This document shows, piece by piece, positions 1 to 11,263 of a stretch of 64,000 nucleotides of DNA (positions are counted from its first letter, which is position 1; every line of letters starts with the position of its first letter). The stretch lies in the NCBI RefSeq assembly GCF_900096585.1, contig NZ_FMYH01000008.1, positions 1 to 64,000 of the forward strand. The letters run 5' to 3'. The stretch comes from Sanguibacter gelidistatuariae. GTDB taxonomy: Bacteria; Actinomycetota; Actinomycetes; Actinomycetales; Cellulomonadaceae. Position numbers and translations under genes: made by a program. A model generated the notes under the pieces. It was not told the origin of the DNA. It saw only the letters and a program-made list of their open reading frames with translations, and did no database searches.

Positions 1-253
1 CGAAACCAGTTAACAACCATACGAAGCAAGCACCCCTGCAAAGAGGCACTTGATTAATCAAGGCTACAAACCGAAAACTTGCGTTTTCAATTCATACCAA
101 ATAAACCTTGCTGCGAATCAGCCACCAGATCGAAGACCCAGCAACCAACACCAGACAAGGGGTCTTGGCATTGACTATTAAGCACACTGTTGAGTTCTCA
201 AGGAGCGGACGCGCACCACTTCCAGACCGCTAAGGTCCTTCTCTTGGGGCAAC
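1..253 (-). other. 5' leader of an rRNA operon (16S gene lies beyond the left edge)
   Basis: Read on the minus strand, this is a relatively AT-rich leader starting just after a strong promoter and running off the window. It contains the palindrome TTGAGTTCTCAA at 190-201 followed by CAGTGTGC, a motif known from actinobacterial rRNA leaders and spacers. It also holds a GAAAAC/GTTTTC hairpin at 73-88 and the palindrome CTTGATTAATCAAG at 49-62, which could be processing or antitermination structures. No part of mature 16S rRNA is visible. That this is a leader rather than a 16S-23S spacer is inferred from the promoter immediately upstream and from unrelated genes beyond it. Confidence 0.75.
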
Positions 254-259
254 CGTTCA

Positions 260-288
260 AACTTACCCGATCCGCATCTCACTGTCAA
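260..288 (-). promoter_or_regulatory. strong sigma-70 type promoter of the rRNA operon
   Basis: On the minus strand there is a perfect -35 hexamer TTGACA (283-288), a 17-base spacer and a -10 hexamer TAAGTT (260-265). Transcription would start near 253 and enter the rRNA leader. Additional upstream promoters are possible but none is as clear. Confidence 0.8.
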
Positions 289-411
289 CCAGTCCGCTTC
301 CGAACCACCTAACCGCCAAGAGCGGGCCATCCAAGTCTATCCGATCCAACCTCGCCTCAGAACCACTCTCTCAAGCAGTTCCGCACACCGGTCTGAACCA
401 GAAGCCCAACA

Positions 412-546
412 CTACCCCACCCAGCAAGACGAACTCACCAGCAGAAACAGCGTGGAAATCAACCCCGGGACCAGCCACTTCGCGGCGGCTCTCACGAGCT
501 TCGCAGTGGTGTCTGTGTCTCCCGGTCGGGCTGACTTCCAGAACAT
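412..546 (-). other. possible 44-residue membrane peptide ORF, weakly supported
   Basis: The interval 289-681 has no certain gene. The minus strand carries a 44-codon ORF beginning MFWKSARPGD and ending in a hydrophobic stretch (WLVPGLISTLFLLVSSS) that could form one membrane helix. There is no Shine-Dalgarno sequence before its ATG and I recognise no family. It may be chance, or the remnant of a gene upstream of the rRNA promoter. Confidence 0.2.
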
Positions 547-620
547 TACGGTGGCCGAGGCGAAGCCGTCAAACCAGATCGGGGTGACGGCGAACACACT
601 CCCACCAGGTAGAAGAGACA

Positions 621-652
621 GGGAGTGGAGGCCCGCCCGGGCCTCCACTCCC
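621..652 (-). terminator. perfect 14-bp hairpin terminator after the sugar operon
   Basis: Arms at 621-634 and 639-652 pair perfectly around a GCCC loop. The hairpin lies 29 bases beyond the stop codon of the isomerase-like gene, where the leftward sugar operon should end, and upstream of the rRNA promoter. There is no long T tract, which is usual for actinobacterial terminators. Confidence 0.8.
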
Positions 653-681
653 CCAGCGTGACGAGTCACCCGAGAGGCGAG

Positions 682-1686
682 CTACCCCCGTGCCGAGAAT
701 GCGGCGTCGAAGGCTGCGTCTGGGGCGTCGAAGGCTAGCCGGCGCACAAATTCGAGCGCCTCTGGGGCTCCCACCAGGCGGTCCATGCCGGCATCCTCCC
801 ACTCGATCGAGATCGGGCCGGTGTAGTCGATCGAGTTGAGCATCCGGAACGCGTCCTCCCACGGCACGTCACCGTGCCCGGTCGAGATGAAATCCCATCC
901 GCGACGGCCGTCCGCCCATGCCAGGTGGGAACCCATGCGCCCGTTGCGCCCGTTGCCCATGCGCTTCTTCGTGTCCTTGCAGTCCACGTGGTAGATCCGG
1001 TCCTTGAAGTCCCACAGGAAGCTCACCGGATCGATGTCCTGCCACACCATGTGGCTCGGGTCCCAGTTGAGCCCGAACGCCTCGCGGTGCCCGATCGCCT
1101 CGAGGGTCCGCACGGTCGTCCAGTAGTCGTAGGCGATCTCGCTCGGGTGGACCTCGTGGGCGAAGCGCACCCCGACCTCGTCGAAGACGTCGAGGATCGG
1201 GTTCCACCGGTCGGCAAAGTCCTGGTACCCGGCGTCGATCGCATCCTGGGACACCGGGGGAAACATCGCGACGTACTTCCAGATCGAGGAGCCGGTGAAA
1301 CCGACGACGGTCTTCACCCCGAGCTTCGCCGCCAGGCGGGCCGTGCACTTCATCTCCTCGGCGGCGCGCTGGCGCACGCCCTCCGGGTCGCCGTCCCCCC
1401 ACACCCGGTCGGAGAGGATGTCGCGGTGGCGCTGGTCGATCGGGTCGTCGCAGACGGCCTGACCCTTGAGGTGGTTGGAGATCGCGTAGACGGACAGGTT
1501 GTGCGCGGCGAGCAGGTCGAGCTTGCCCTGGACGTAGGCGTCGTCGTCCCAGCGCCAGGGGTCCAGGTGGTCGCCCCAGCAGGCGATCTCCAGCCCGTCA
1601 TAGCCCCAGCCGGCCGCCAGAGCGACGACCTCCTCGAAGGGCAGGTCAGCCCACTGGCCGGTGAACAAGGTGATCGGTCGTGCCAT
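682..1686 (-). CDS. sugar phosphate isomerase/epimerase family protein (TIM barrel)
   Basis: This 334-residue protein has the xylose-isomerase-like TIM-barrel pattern: an N-terminal strand [19 protein letters not shown] at about 29-39, [15 protein letters not shown] in the middle, and GLNWDPSHM and [13 protein letters not shown] later. The conserved Glu, His and Asp residues are those that bind a divalent metal in this superfamily. Members isomerise, epimerise or eliminate on sugars and keto-sugars, and the substrate cannot be read from sequence. The ATG at 1686 follows AAGGAGAG. It is the last gene of the leftward operon, 71 bases after the oxidoreductase, and probably acts on the oxidised product of that enzyme. 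Confidence 0.85.
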   Translation of the reverse strand: MARPITLFTGQWADLPFEEVVALAAGWGYDGLEIACWGDHLDPWRWDDDAYVQGKLDLLAAHNLSVYAISNHLKGQAVCDDPIDQRHRDILSDRVWGDGDPEGVRQRAAEEMKCTARLAAKLGVKTVVGFTGSSIWKYVAMFPPVSQDAIDAGYQDFADRWNPILDVFDEVGVRFAHEVHPSEIAYDYWTTVRTLEAIGHREAFGLNWDPSHMVWQDIDPVSFLWDFKDRIYHVDCKDTKKRMGNGRNGRMGSHLAWADGRRGWDFISTGHGDVPWEDAFRMLNSIDYTGPISIEWEDAGMDRLVGAPEALEFVRRLAFDAPDAAFDAAFSARG

Positions 1687-1757
1687 GTCGCTCTCCTTCA
1701 GAACAAGACGTGCCTCTACTGCAACACGGGAGGGGGAAGACAGCTAGGTCAGAGCAT

Positions 1758-2942
1758 CTACGGCTCGCGCCAGGCGCCGTCAGACGCGCTGCGTTCGACC
1801 GCGTCAAGCACCTTCTGGACGGCGAGGCCGTCACGGAAGGACGGCGCGGGCGGGGTGCCGCCCGCGATCGCGCCGACGAGGTCGACCACCTGGTGGGTGA
1901 AGGCGTGTTCGTAGCCGAGCCCGTGGCCGGCCGGCCACCAGTGCGCGATGTAGGGGTGCTCTGCCTCTGTCACGACGATCCGGCGAAATCCCGCGACGGC
2001 GGCAGGCTCGGTCGCGTCGAAGAAGTTCAGGACGTTCATGTCCTCGAAGTCGAAGGCCAACGACCCCAGCGAACCGTTGATCTCCACCCGGATCGCGTTC
2101 TTGCGGCCGCCCGCGAAGCGGGTGGCCTCGAAGACGCCCATCGCTCCCGAGGAGAAGCGCGCGAGGAAGGCCGCGGCGTCGTCCACGGAGACGGGGCCGC
2201 GCTCGGTCCCGGCCACCCCGGACAGCCCCGAGAACTCCTGGGCCACGGGGCGCTCGGTCACGAACGTCTCGAGCAGACCCGAGACTCCGACGATGGCCTC
2301 CCCGGTGATGAACTGCGTGAGGTCGATGATGTGCGCGCCGATGTCTCCGAGTGCACCCGATCCCGCCTGCGACCGGTCCAGCCGCCAGGACAGCGGGGTG
2401 TCCTCGTCGGCGAGCCAGTCCTGCAGGTACTGCGCCCGCACGTGGCGCACCGTGCCGATCCGGCCCTGGGCGACCAGCTGGCGGGCCAGCTGGACCGCCG
2501 GGACGCGGCGATAGGTGAAGCCCACCATCGCCATGACGCCGTGGGCCGCAGCCTTGTCGGCCGCGGCGACCATGAGCTCTGCCTCGGCGACCGAGTTGGC
2601 GAGCGGCTTCTCGCAGAGCACGTGCTTGCCGGCCTCCAGGGCCGCGATCGCGATCTCCGCGTGCGTGTTCCCAGGGGTGCATATGTCGACGAGGTCGACG
2701 TCGTCGCGGGCCACGAGCGACTGCCACGTCGGGTCGGCGCCCAGCCAGCCGAGCCGGTCCGCGGCCGCCTGGCCGGTCGCCAGGCGGCGGCCGGCCACCG
2801 TGGTCATCTCTGTACGCATCGGCAGGTCGAAGAAGTGTGGTGCCGTCCGCCACGCCTGTGAGTGCGCTGCACCCATGAAGGAGTGGCCGACCATCCCGAC
2901 ACCGAGGCGGGGGCGCTCGGTGTCAGACACATGGTCAGACAT
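1758..2942 (-). CDS. Gfo/Idh/MocA family NAD(P)-dependent sugar oxidoreductase
   Basis: This 394-residue protein has an N-terminal Rossmann fold (GVGMVGHSFMGAAHSQAW), the family hallmark CEKPLANSVAEA that supplies the EKP lysine, and a C-terminal alpha/beta substrate domain. The family oxidises or reduces hydroxyls of sugars, inositols and glycosides. I chose the ATG at 2942 because GGAAGGGAG sits seven bases before it; a GTG at 2960 would add six residues and place that ribosome site inside the gene. It lies between the binding-protein gene and the isomerase gene in one operon. The substrate is unknown. ThuB-like trehalose 3-dehydrogenases belong to this family, and a ThuA-like gene lies nearby. 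Confidence 0.88.
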   Translation of the reverse strand: MSDHVSDTERPRLGVGMVGHSFMGAAHSQAWRTAPHFFDLPMRTEMTTVAGRRLATGQAAADRLGWLGADPTWQSLVARDDVDLVDICTPGNTHAEIAIAALEAGKHVLCEKPLANSVAEAELMVAAADKAAAHGVMAMVGFTYRRVPAVQLARQLVAQGRIGTVRHVRAQYLQDWLADEDTPLSWRLDRSQAGSGALGDIGAHIIDLTQFITGEAIVGVSGLLETFVTERPVAQEFSGLSGVAGTERGPVSVDDAAAFLARFSSGAMGVFEATRFAGGRKNAIRVEINGSLGSLAFDFEDMNVLNFFDATEPAAVAGFRRIVVTEAEHPYIAHWWPAGHGLGYEHAFTHQVVDLVGAIAGGTPPAPSFRDGLAVQKVLDAVERSASDGAWREP

Positions 2943-3024
2943 GGTGGGACTCCCTTCCACGGGCCGGAGCCCGGTGCGCGGCAGTGTGCCGCGGACCGGA
3001 TCCGGCCCGGTTCTCAGTGATGGA

Positions 3025-4101
3025 TCAGGACTGGAAGGCGGACGGGAGGTAGAGGTCGACGTTGTCCTTGGTGACGACGGGTGCGAAGAGCTGCACCTGG
3101 CGCGGCACCCCGAGGGAGGACAGGTCGTTCATCGACTTGCCCTGCACGATGAGCCGGGCGAGCTTGATGCCGTCGGCAGCCTGGGTCGAGGGGTAGACGA
3201 CCGTCGCCTGCAGGACGGAGTCGCCGGCCTTGATGGACTCCATGACGTCGGCCGAACCGGCCCCGCCGACCATGAAGAACTCGTCACGCCCGGCGCTCTC
3301 GATCGCGGCGAGGACGCCGACGCCCTGGTCGTCGTCGTGGTTCCAGATGGCGTCGATCTTCGGAGCCGCCTGGAGCAGGTTCGCTGTCGCCGACTCCCCG
3401 CCCTGGACGGTGAAGTCCGCGGCCACGCGGTTGGAGACCTTGAGCCCGCAGTCCGCGAGCGCGTCCGCGAAGCCCTGGCTCCGGTCCTGGGTAAGCGGGA
3501 GAGAGTCGATCCCCGCGATCTCGGCGACCACGGCATCGGCATTTCCGCCGAGCTCACCGCAGACGTAGGTGCCGGCGCTCACGCCCATGCCGTAGTTGTC
3601 GCCGAGCACCGTGGTGCGTGCGGCGAAGGGGCTCGAGAACTCGCGGTCGACGTTGATCACGACGATCCCGGCGTTCATCGCCTGGGTCGCGACCTCGGTC
3701 AGCGCTGCGCCGTCGAAGGGCAGCAGCACGATGGCGTCGACCTTGTCGTTGATGAAGGTCTCGATCTGGGCGATCTGCAGGCTGACATCGTTGGTGCCCT
3801 CAGCGACGCGAAGCTCGACGTCGGGGTAGTTGGCGGCCTCGGCCTTGGCCGCCGAGGTGATCGCGCCCATCCAGCCATGGTCAGCGGCCGGAGCGGAGAA
3901 GCCGATGACAACCTTGTCGCCGGCGACGTCGTTGCCGCTGCCGTTGTCGGACGTGGCTCCGGGGGCGCTCGAGGCGGCGGGCTCCTCGGCCTTGGGGGCC
4001 TCGTTCGAGGTGCAGCCGGCCAGCACGAGCGCGCCGAAGGCCGCGGTCGCCGTGAGGCTGAGAAGCCTGCGGCGGCGGGGGGTAGTGAGACGAGCAGACA
4101 T
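3025..4101 (-). CDS. sugar ABC transporter substrate-binding lipoprotein (RbsB-like)
   Basis: This 358-residue exported lipoprotein has an N-terminal RRRR run, a hydrophobic stretch and the lipobox VLAGC with the lipidated Cys at residue 30. A low-complexity Ala/Glu/Ser linker follows, then a Peripla_BP_4 / LacI-like sugar-binding fold (VVIGFSAPAADHGWMGAI, DAIVLLPFDG, VVINVDREF, AIWNHDDDQG). This type supplies RbsA/RbsC-class importers for monosaccharides or polyols. The ATG at 4101 is preceded by AAAGGAG. It lies 122 bases after the permease gene, a larger gap than elsewhere in the operon, which may allow separate high-level expression. Confidence 0.9.
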   Translation of the reverse strand: MSARLTTPRRRRLLSLTATAAFGALVLAGCTSNEAPKAEEPAASSAPGATSDNGSGNDVAGDKVVIGFSAPAADHGWMGAITSAAKAEAANYPDVELRVAEGTNDVSLQIAQIETFINDKVDAIVLLPFDGAALTEVATQAMNAGIVVINVDREFSSPFAARTTVLGDNYGMGVSAGTYVCGELGGNADAVVAEIAGIDSLPLTQDRSQGFADALADCGLKVSNRVAADFTVQGGESATANLLQAAPKIDAIWNHDDDQGVGVLAAIESAGRDEFFMVGGAGSADVMESIKAGDSVLQATVVYPSTQAADGIKLARLIVQGKSMNDLSSLGVPRQVQLFAPVVTKDNVDLYLPSAFQS

Positions 4102-4223
4102 GGAAATCTCCTTTGATCCGGTCTGGTGCTGCGCTGTGATGGTGGGTGGTGCTGGGTGGTTCTGATGGTGGATTCTGGTGCGAATGCTGACGAAAAGTCA
4201 GGGTGAGCGGGCTGGTGACCCGC

Positions 4224-5276
4224 TCAGGTGGCCCGGCCGCGGGCCGCGAAGCGCTGCTGGAGCAGGACGGCGACGACGATGATGACGCCCTTGGCCACCG
4301 ACTGCGCCGAGGTGGACATGTTGTTGAGGGTGAAGACGTTGGTCAGCGTGGTGAAGATCAGCACGCCGAGGACGGTGCCGCCGATGGTCCCGCGGCCGCC
4401 GATGAGCAGCGTGCCGCCCACGACCACAGCCGCGATCGCGTCAAGTTCGTAGCCCGTGCCGGTGGTCGAGGACCCGGCCGTCGTACGGACGAGCATCATG
4501 ACCCCGGCGATCCCGGCGCTCAGGCCAGCCAGCCCGTAGAGGTACATGGTGTGGCGCTTGACGTTGACCCCGGCGAGACGAGCTGCCTCGGGGTTGCCGC
4601 CGACCGCGATCGTGCGCCGCCCGAATGTGGTCCGGTTGAGGAGCACCCACCCGGCCACCGCGACGAGGACAAACATCCAGACGAGTGCGGGGATACCCAG
4701 GATGTTCGCCCGGAAGAACTCCAGGAACGGCTTGACCTTGACCTGTTGGGTCTGTCGGTTGGCGATCATCTCGGCGAGGCCGCGGGCAGCCACCATCATG
4801 GCGAGCGTCGCGATGAAGGACACCACCTTCCCGTAGGCCACGAGCACACCGTTGATGAGGCCGCAGGCGGTTCCCACCGCGAGCGCCACCCCCACCATGA
4901 CGATCCAATGGGTGTCTTGCGCCATGGTCTGAGTGGCCAGGGTCGAGGCCCATACCGTAGTCAGGCCCATGACGGAGCCGACCGAGAGGTCGATCCCGCC
5001 TCCGGTGATGACGAAGGTCATGCCGATGCTCAGCACGCCCAGCGCCGCGGCGAGGCGCAGGATCGTCATGGCGTTGTCGGAGCTCGCAAAGCGCTCGCCG
5101 CCGGTGATGTACCCGACGATGCACAGCACGACGAGCGCCACGACGAGTCCCACGCTGCGGCCAGCGGACCCGCTCAACAGCTTCCTGCGCGACGGCGCGA
5201 CGGCCGACGCGTCGTCGGGCTTGGCGGCCGGGGCCCCCGACGGTGAGGGCTTGGCGAAGACGTCTTGCTCACTCAC
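4224..5276 (-). CDS. sugar ABC transporter permease (RbsC/BPD_transp_2 family)
   Basis: This 350-residue membrane protein has about ten hydrophobic helices after a 40-residue polar N-terminus. Family signatures include SIGMTFVITGGGIDLSVGS and TFGRRTIAVGGNPEAARLAG, the latter being the conserved cytoplasmic loop that docks on the ATPase. It forms the membrane channel with the ATP-binding protein encoded immediately upstream. Its ATG overlaps the stop of that gene by four bases (ATGA), so the two are translationally coupled. Confidence 0.92.
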   Translation of the reverse strand: MSEQDVFAKPSPSGAPAAKPDDASAVAPSRRKLLSGSAGRSVGLVVALVVLCIVGYITGGERFASSDNAMTILRLAAALGVLSIGMTFVITGGGIDLSVGSVMGLTTVWASTLATQTMAQDTHWIVMVGVALAVGTACGLINGVLVAYGKVVSFIATLAMMVAARGLAEMIANRQTQQVKVKPFLEFFRANILGIPALVWMFVLVAVAGWVLLNRTTFGRRTIAVGGNPEAARLAGVNVKRHTMYLYGLAGLSAGIAGVMMLVRTTAGSSTTGTGYELDAIAAVVVGGTLLIGGRGTIGGTVLGVLIFTTLTNVFTLNNMSTSAQSVAKGVIIVVAVLLQQRFAARGRAT

Positions 5277-6802
5277 GCTGCACTTCCTTCCATGACCAGT
5301 GCGAGCACCTGGTGCTCGTCGATTGACTCTGCGGGGCCGGTGAAGACGACGCGTCCCTCGGAGACGACCAGCACGCGGTCGGCCATCCCGAGGACCTCGT
5401 CGATCTCGCTCGAGACGACGACGACGGCGGTTCCGGCGGCGGCGAGGTCTCGAATGAGGGTGTAGATCTCCGACCGGGCCCCGACGTCGACCCCACGGGT
5501 CGGTTCGTCCAGGAGCAGGACCTTGCAGCCGTGCACGAGCCAGCGCCCGAGCATGGCCTTCTGCTGGTTGCCTCCCGAGAGGGTCCGGACGTGGCGGTCG
5601 ACGTCGTGGGGGCGGAGGTCGAGGGCCTCCACCTGCTCCCGGGCGGCGCGGCGTTCGCCGCGTTCGTCGAGGAACCCGGCGGTCGCGAACCGGGTGAAGG
5701 TGGAGAGGGTGATGTTGCGGTAGATGGGCTCGTCGAGGAGCAGGCCCTGGCTCTTGCGCTCCTCGGGGCAGAGGCCGATGCCTGCGCCGACCGCGGAGCT
5801 CACCGAGCCGCGGCGGATGCGGCGCCCGGCGATCTCGACCGTGCCCGACGTCGCCACGCGGGCGCCGTACACCGTCTCGAGGATCTCCGAGCGGCCCGAA
5901 CCCACGAGACCGGCGAGGCCGACCACCTCGCCCGCTCGGACTTCGAAGGACACGTCCTGGAAGGTCCCCTTGAGCCCAAGCCCCTCCACGCGCAGGAGCA
6001 CCTCGGCGTCCGGGGTCGGGGGGGTGGACGGCGGGAAGACCTGGTCCACGCTGCGACCCGTCATCAGACGGATGAGGTCGGGGGTCGGGGTGTCGGCGAC
6101 CGCGAGGTTCTGGGCGACCGTGCGGCCGTCCTTGAGGACGGTGATGCGGTCCCCGATCTGGCGGATCTCGTCGAGGCGGTGGGAGATGTAGACGACGGCG
6201 ACCCCCTCACGGGTGAGCTCGCGCACGACCCGGAAGAGGTTGGCCACCTCCCCGGAGTCCAGGACCGCCGAGGGCTCGTCCATGATGATGATCCGCGCGT
6301 CGTAGGAGAGCGCGCGAGCCATCTGGACGATCTGCTTGCCAGCCGCGGAAAGCTGGCCGACCTCCTTGTGCGGGGAGATGTCCGGGTGCCCCAGGCGAGC
6401 GAGCAGCTCCCGGGTGCGCCGGGTCGCGGCCCGGCGCTGGGAGAAGCCGGCCGAGGCCAGCTCGTGGCCGAGGAAGATGTTCTCGGTCACGGTCAGCCCG
6501 TCGACGACGTCGAGCTCCTGGTACATCGTCGCCACGCCGAGGGAGAGGGCGGCGACCGGGTGGGCGATCGTGACGGGTGCGCCGTCGAGGAGAATCTGTC
6601 CCTCGTCGGGTTGATGGGCTCCGGCGAGAACCTTGATGAGGGTCGACTTGCCGGCTCCGTTCTGGCCGAGCAGGCAGTGCACCTCTCCGGGAAGGATCTC
6701 GAGATCGACGCCGTCAAGAGCACGGGCGCCGGGAAACTGCTTGACGATGCCCTGCATCTGCAGGAGCGGCCGGGGTTCCGGCTGGGGGTCCACGTTGACC
6801 AT
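5273..6802 (-). CDS. sugar ABC transporter ATP-binding protein with two ABC domains (RbsA/MglA-like)
   Basis: This 509-residue protein is a tandem duplication of ABC ATPase domains. The first has Walker A GQNGAGKST (about 47-55), a signature-like QLSAAGKQ and Walker B IIIMDEPSAVLD. The second has a degenerate nucleotide site (LAGLVGSGRSEI) but an intact LSGGNQQK and Walker B LLLDEPTRGVDVG. That asymmetry is typical of RbsA/MglA/XylG. It powers uptake through the adjacent permease. It is the first gene of the leftward operon; no clear Shine-Dalgarno precedes the ATG at 6802. The promoter should lie in 6803-6988, shared with the divergent ROK regulator. Confidence 0.93.
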   Translation of the reverse strand: MVNVDPQPEPRPLLQMQGIVKQFPGARALDGVDLEILPGEVHCLLGQNGAGKSTLIKVLAGAHQPDEGQILLDGAPVTIAHPVAALSLGVATMYQELDVVDGLTVTENIFLGHELASAGFSQRRAATRRTRELLARLGHPDISPHKEVGQLSAAGKQIVQMARALSYDARIIIMDEPSAVLDSGEVANLFRVVRELTREGVAVVYISHRLDEIRQIGDRITVLKDGRTVAQNLAVADTPTPDLIRLMTGRSVDQVFPPSTPPTPDAEVLLRVEGLGLKGTFQDVSFEVRAGEVVGLAGLVGSGRSEILETVYGARVATSGTVEIAGRRIRRGSVSSAVGAGIGLCPEERKSQGLLLDEPIYRNITLSTFTRFATAGFLDERGERRAAREQVEALDLRPHDVDRHVRTLSGGNQQKAMLGRWLVHGCKVLLLDEPTRGVDVGARSEIYTLIRDLAAAGTAVVVVSSEIDEVLGMADRVLVVSEGRVVFTGPAESIDEHQVLALVMEGSAA

Positions 6803-6849
6803 GTGACCGAATGTAGTTCAACTTCTGTCGATCCGCAATCAAAAGATGG

Positions 6850-6892
6850 ACGATTTTCAATCGTTACATGGTCGTGATGTTTCAAAACTTGA
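6850..6892. promoter_or_regulatory. candidate operator region between the sugar operon and the ROK regulator
   Basis: An inverted repeat ACGATT-TTC-AATCGT lies at 6850-6864 and a second, TCAA-AAC-TTGA, at 6882-6892. The region is clearly more AT-rich than its surroundings. ROK-type repressors commonly bind AT-rich imperfect palindromes in the divergent promoter next to their own gene. The assignment is inferred from position and symmetry; no -35/-10 pair is certain. Confidence 0.45.
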
Positions 6893-6940
6893 GAGAGTGG
6901 CAAACAGAAGCACCGAAGAGCGCTACGCTTCTTGTCCGTT

Positions 6941-6965
6941 CTGTGACAGCCGCCTGTGACAGCCG
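6941..6965 (+). repeat. two direct copies of CTGTGACAGCCG just upstream of the ROK gene
   Basis: The 12-mer CTGTGACAGCCG occurs at 6941-6952 and again at 6954-6965, one base apart, ending 23 bases before the GTG start of the regulator. It could be a tandem regulator site or the trace of replication slippage. Confidence 0.6.
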
Positions 6966-6988
6966 ATCGAGAGGCCACGTGATTCACT

Positions 6989-8172
6989 GTGCCCATGGAG
7001 GAACTGCTGAAATTCGCTCCCCGCCCCACGGGCGCGGGAGAGATGTTTCAGATGCTGCGTGACGGCCAACCCCGTACCCGCGCGGACCTGGCAGCGGTCA
7101 CCGGCCAGGCACGCTCCACGATCGCGGCGCGCATCGACCTGCTCATGTCCGCCGGCCTCATCGCCCCCGCGGGCGAGGCGAGCTCGACCGGCGGCCGCCC
7201 GCCGGCCACCTTCGCCTTCAACCCGAGCGCCAAGATCGTGCTCGCCGTCGACCTCGGCGCGACCCATGCGCACCTCGCCGTGACCGACCTCGGATCCACC
7301 ATCCTGGCCGAGCTCGAGGCCGCAATCGCGATCTCCGACGGGCCCGACGCCGTGCTCGCCTGGGTCATGACCGTCGCCGACGACCTCATCGCGGGCATCG
7401 GACGCACCCGCGCGGACCTCGTGAGCGTCGGCGTCGGGCTGCCCGGTCCGGTCGAGCACTCAACCGGTCGGCCGATCAACCCGCCGATCATGCCCGCGTG
7501 GGACGACGTCGACGTCCCGGCCGTGCTGTCGAGGCACTTCGACGCGGCTGTGCTCGTCGACAACGACGTCAACATCATGGCCCTCGGGGAGCACCGCACC
7601 GCCTGGCCTGCGGTGAGCGACCTGCTCTTCGTCAAGGTCGCGACCGGGATCGGTGCCGGGATCATCAGCGACGGCCAGCTCCGCCGAGGCGCACGCGGCG
7701 CAGCCGGGGATATCGGACACATCGCGACCCCCGCGCCGTCCCAGGTCCCGTGCCGCTGCGGGAACCTCGGCTGCCTCGAGGCCGTCGCGAGCGGCCAGGC
7801 CATCGCCCAGAACCTGCGCGAGGCCGGGCTCGATGCCGACGGCTCGGCCGACGTCGTCGCTCTCGTCCGCTCCGGTGACCTCACGGCCAGCCATGCCGTC
7901 CGCCAGGCCGGCCGCGACATCGGTTCCGTGCTGGCCGGCTGCGTGAGCCTGCTCAACCCGTCGATGATCGTCATCGGCGGGGTCGTGGCCGACGCCGGCG
8001 AGCACCTTCTTGCCGGAATCCGCGAGATCGTCTATCAGCGGTCGCTGCCGCTGGCGACCCAGGACCTCCGGATCGTCTCGTCCCGGACACACGGACGGGC
8101 CGGCGTTCTGGGTGCCAGCGCCATGGCGATCGATCACGTACTCTCACCTGCAGCGATCGATGCCCTGATCGT

Positions 8173-8176
<4 letters not shown>
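6989..8176 (+). CDS. ROK family transcriptional regulator
   Basis: This 395-residue protein has an N-terminal winged helix (about 15-75; RTRADLAAVTGQARSTIAAR is the recognition region) followed by a ROK sugar-kinase-like domain. Visible ROK features are the phosphate loop VDLGATHAHLAV (88-99), GVGLPGPV, the DND motif at 191-193, and the zinc site His244, Cys255, Cys257, Cys262 (CRCGNLGCLE). It probably represses the divergent sugar operon until a sugar binds. The start is GTG 6989 or ATG 6995; neither has a strong ribosome site. Its stop overlaps the next start by four bases, so it is coupled to the ThuA-like gene. Confidence 0.9.
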
Positions 8177-11250
<3,074 letters not shown>

Positions 11251-11251
11251 C

Positions 11252-11257
11252 TACAGT
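11252..11257 (+). promoter_or_regulatory. -10 element TACAGT placing the mRNA start at the ATG (leaderless)
   Basis: TACAGT ends six bases before the ATG at 11264, so transcription should begin at or next to the start codon. No Shine-Dalgarno is present and the -35 region is not convincing. Similar spacing recurs at several other genes in this window. Confidence 0.5.
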
Positions 11258-11263
11258 GGTCAC

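Noticed and set aside
874-1914. Long plus-strand ORF of 346 codons opposite the isomerase gene
   Set aside because: It is a mirror frame of a well-supported gene. Its Val/Arg/His/Asp-rich product matches no family and has no ribosome site; such frames are expected in high-GC coding DNA.
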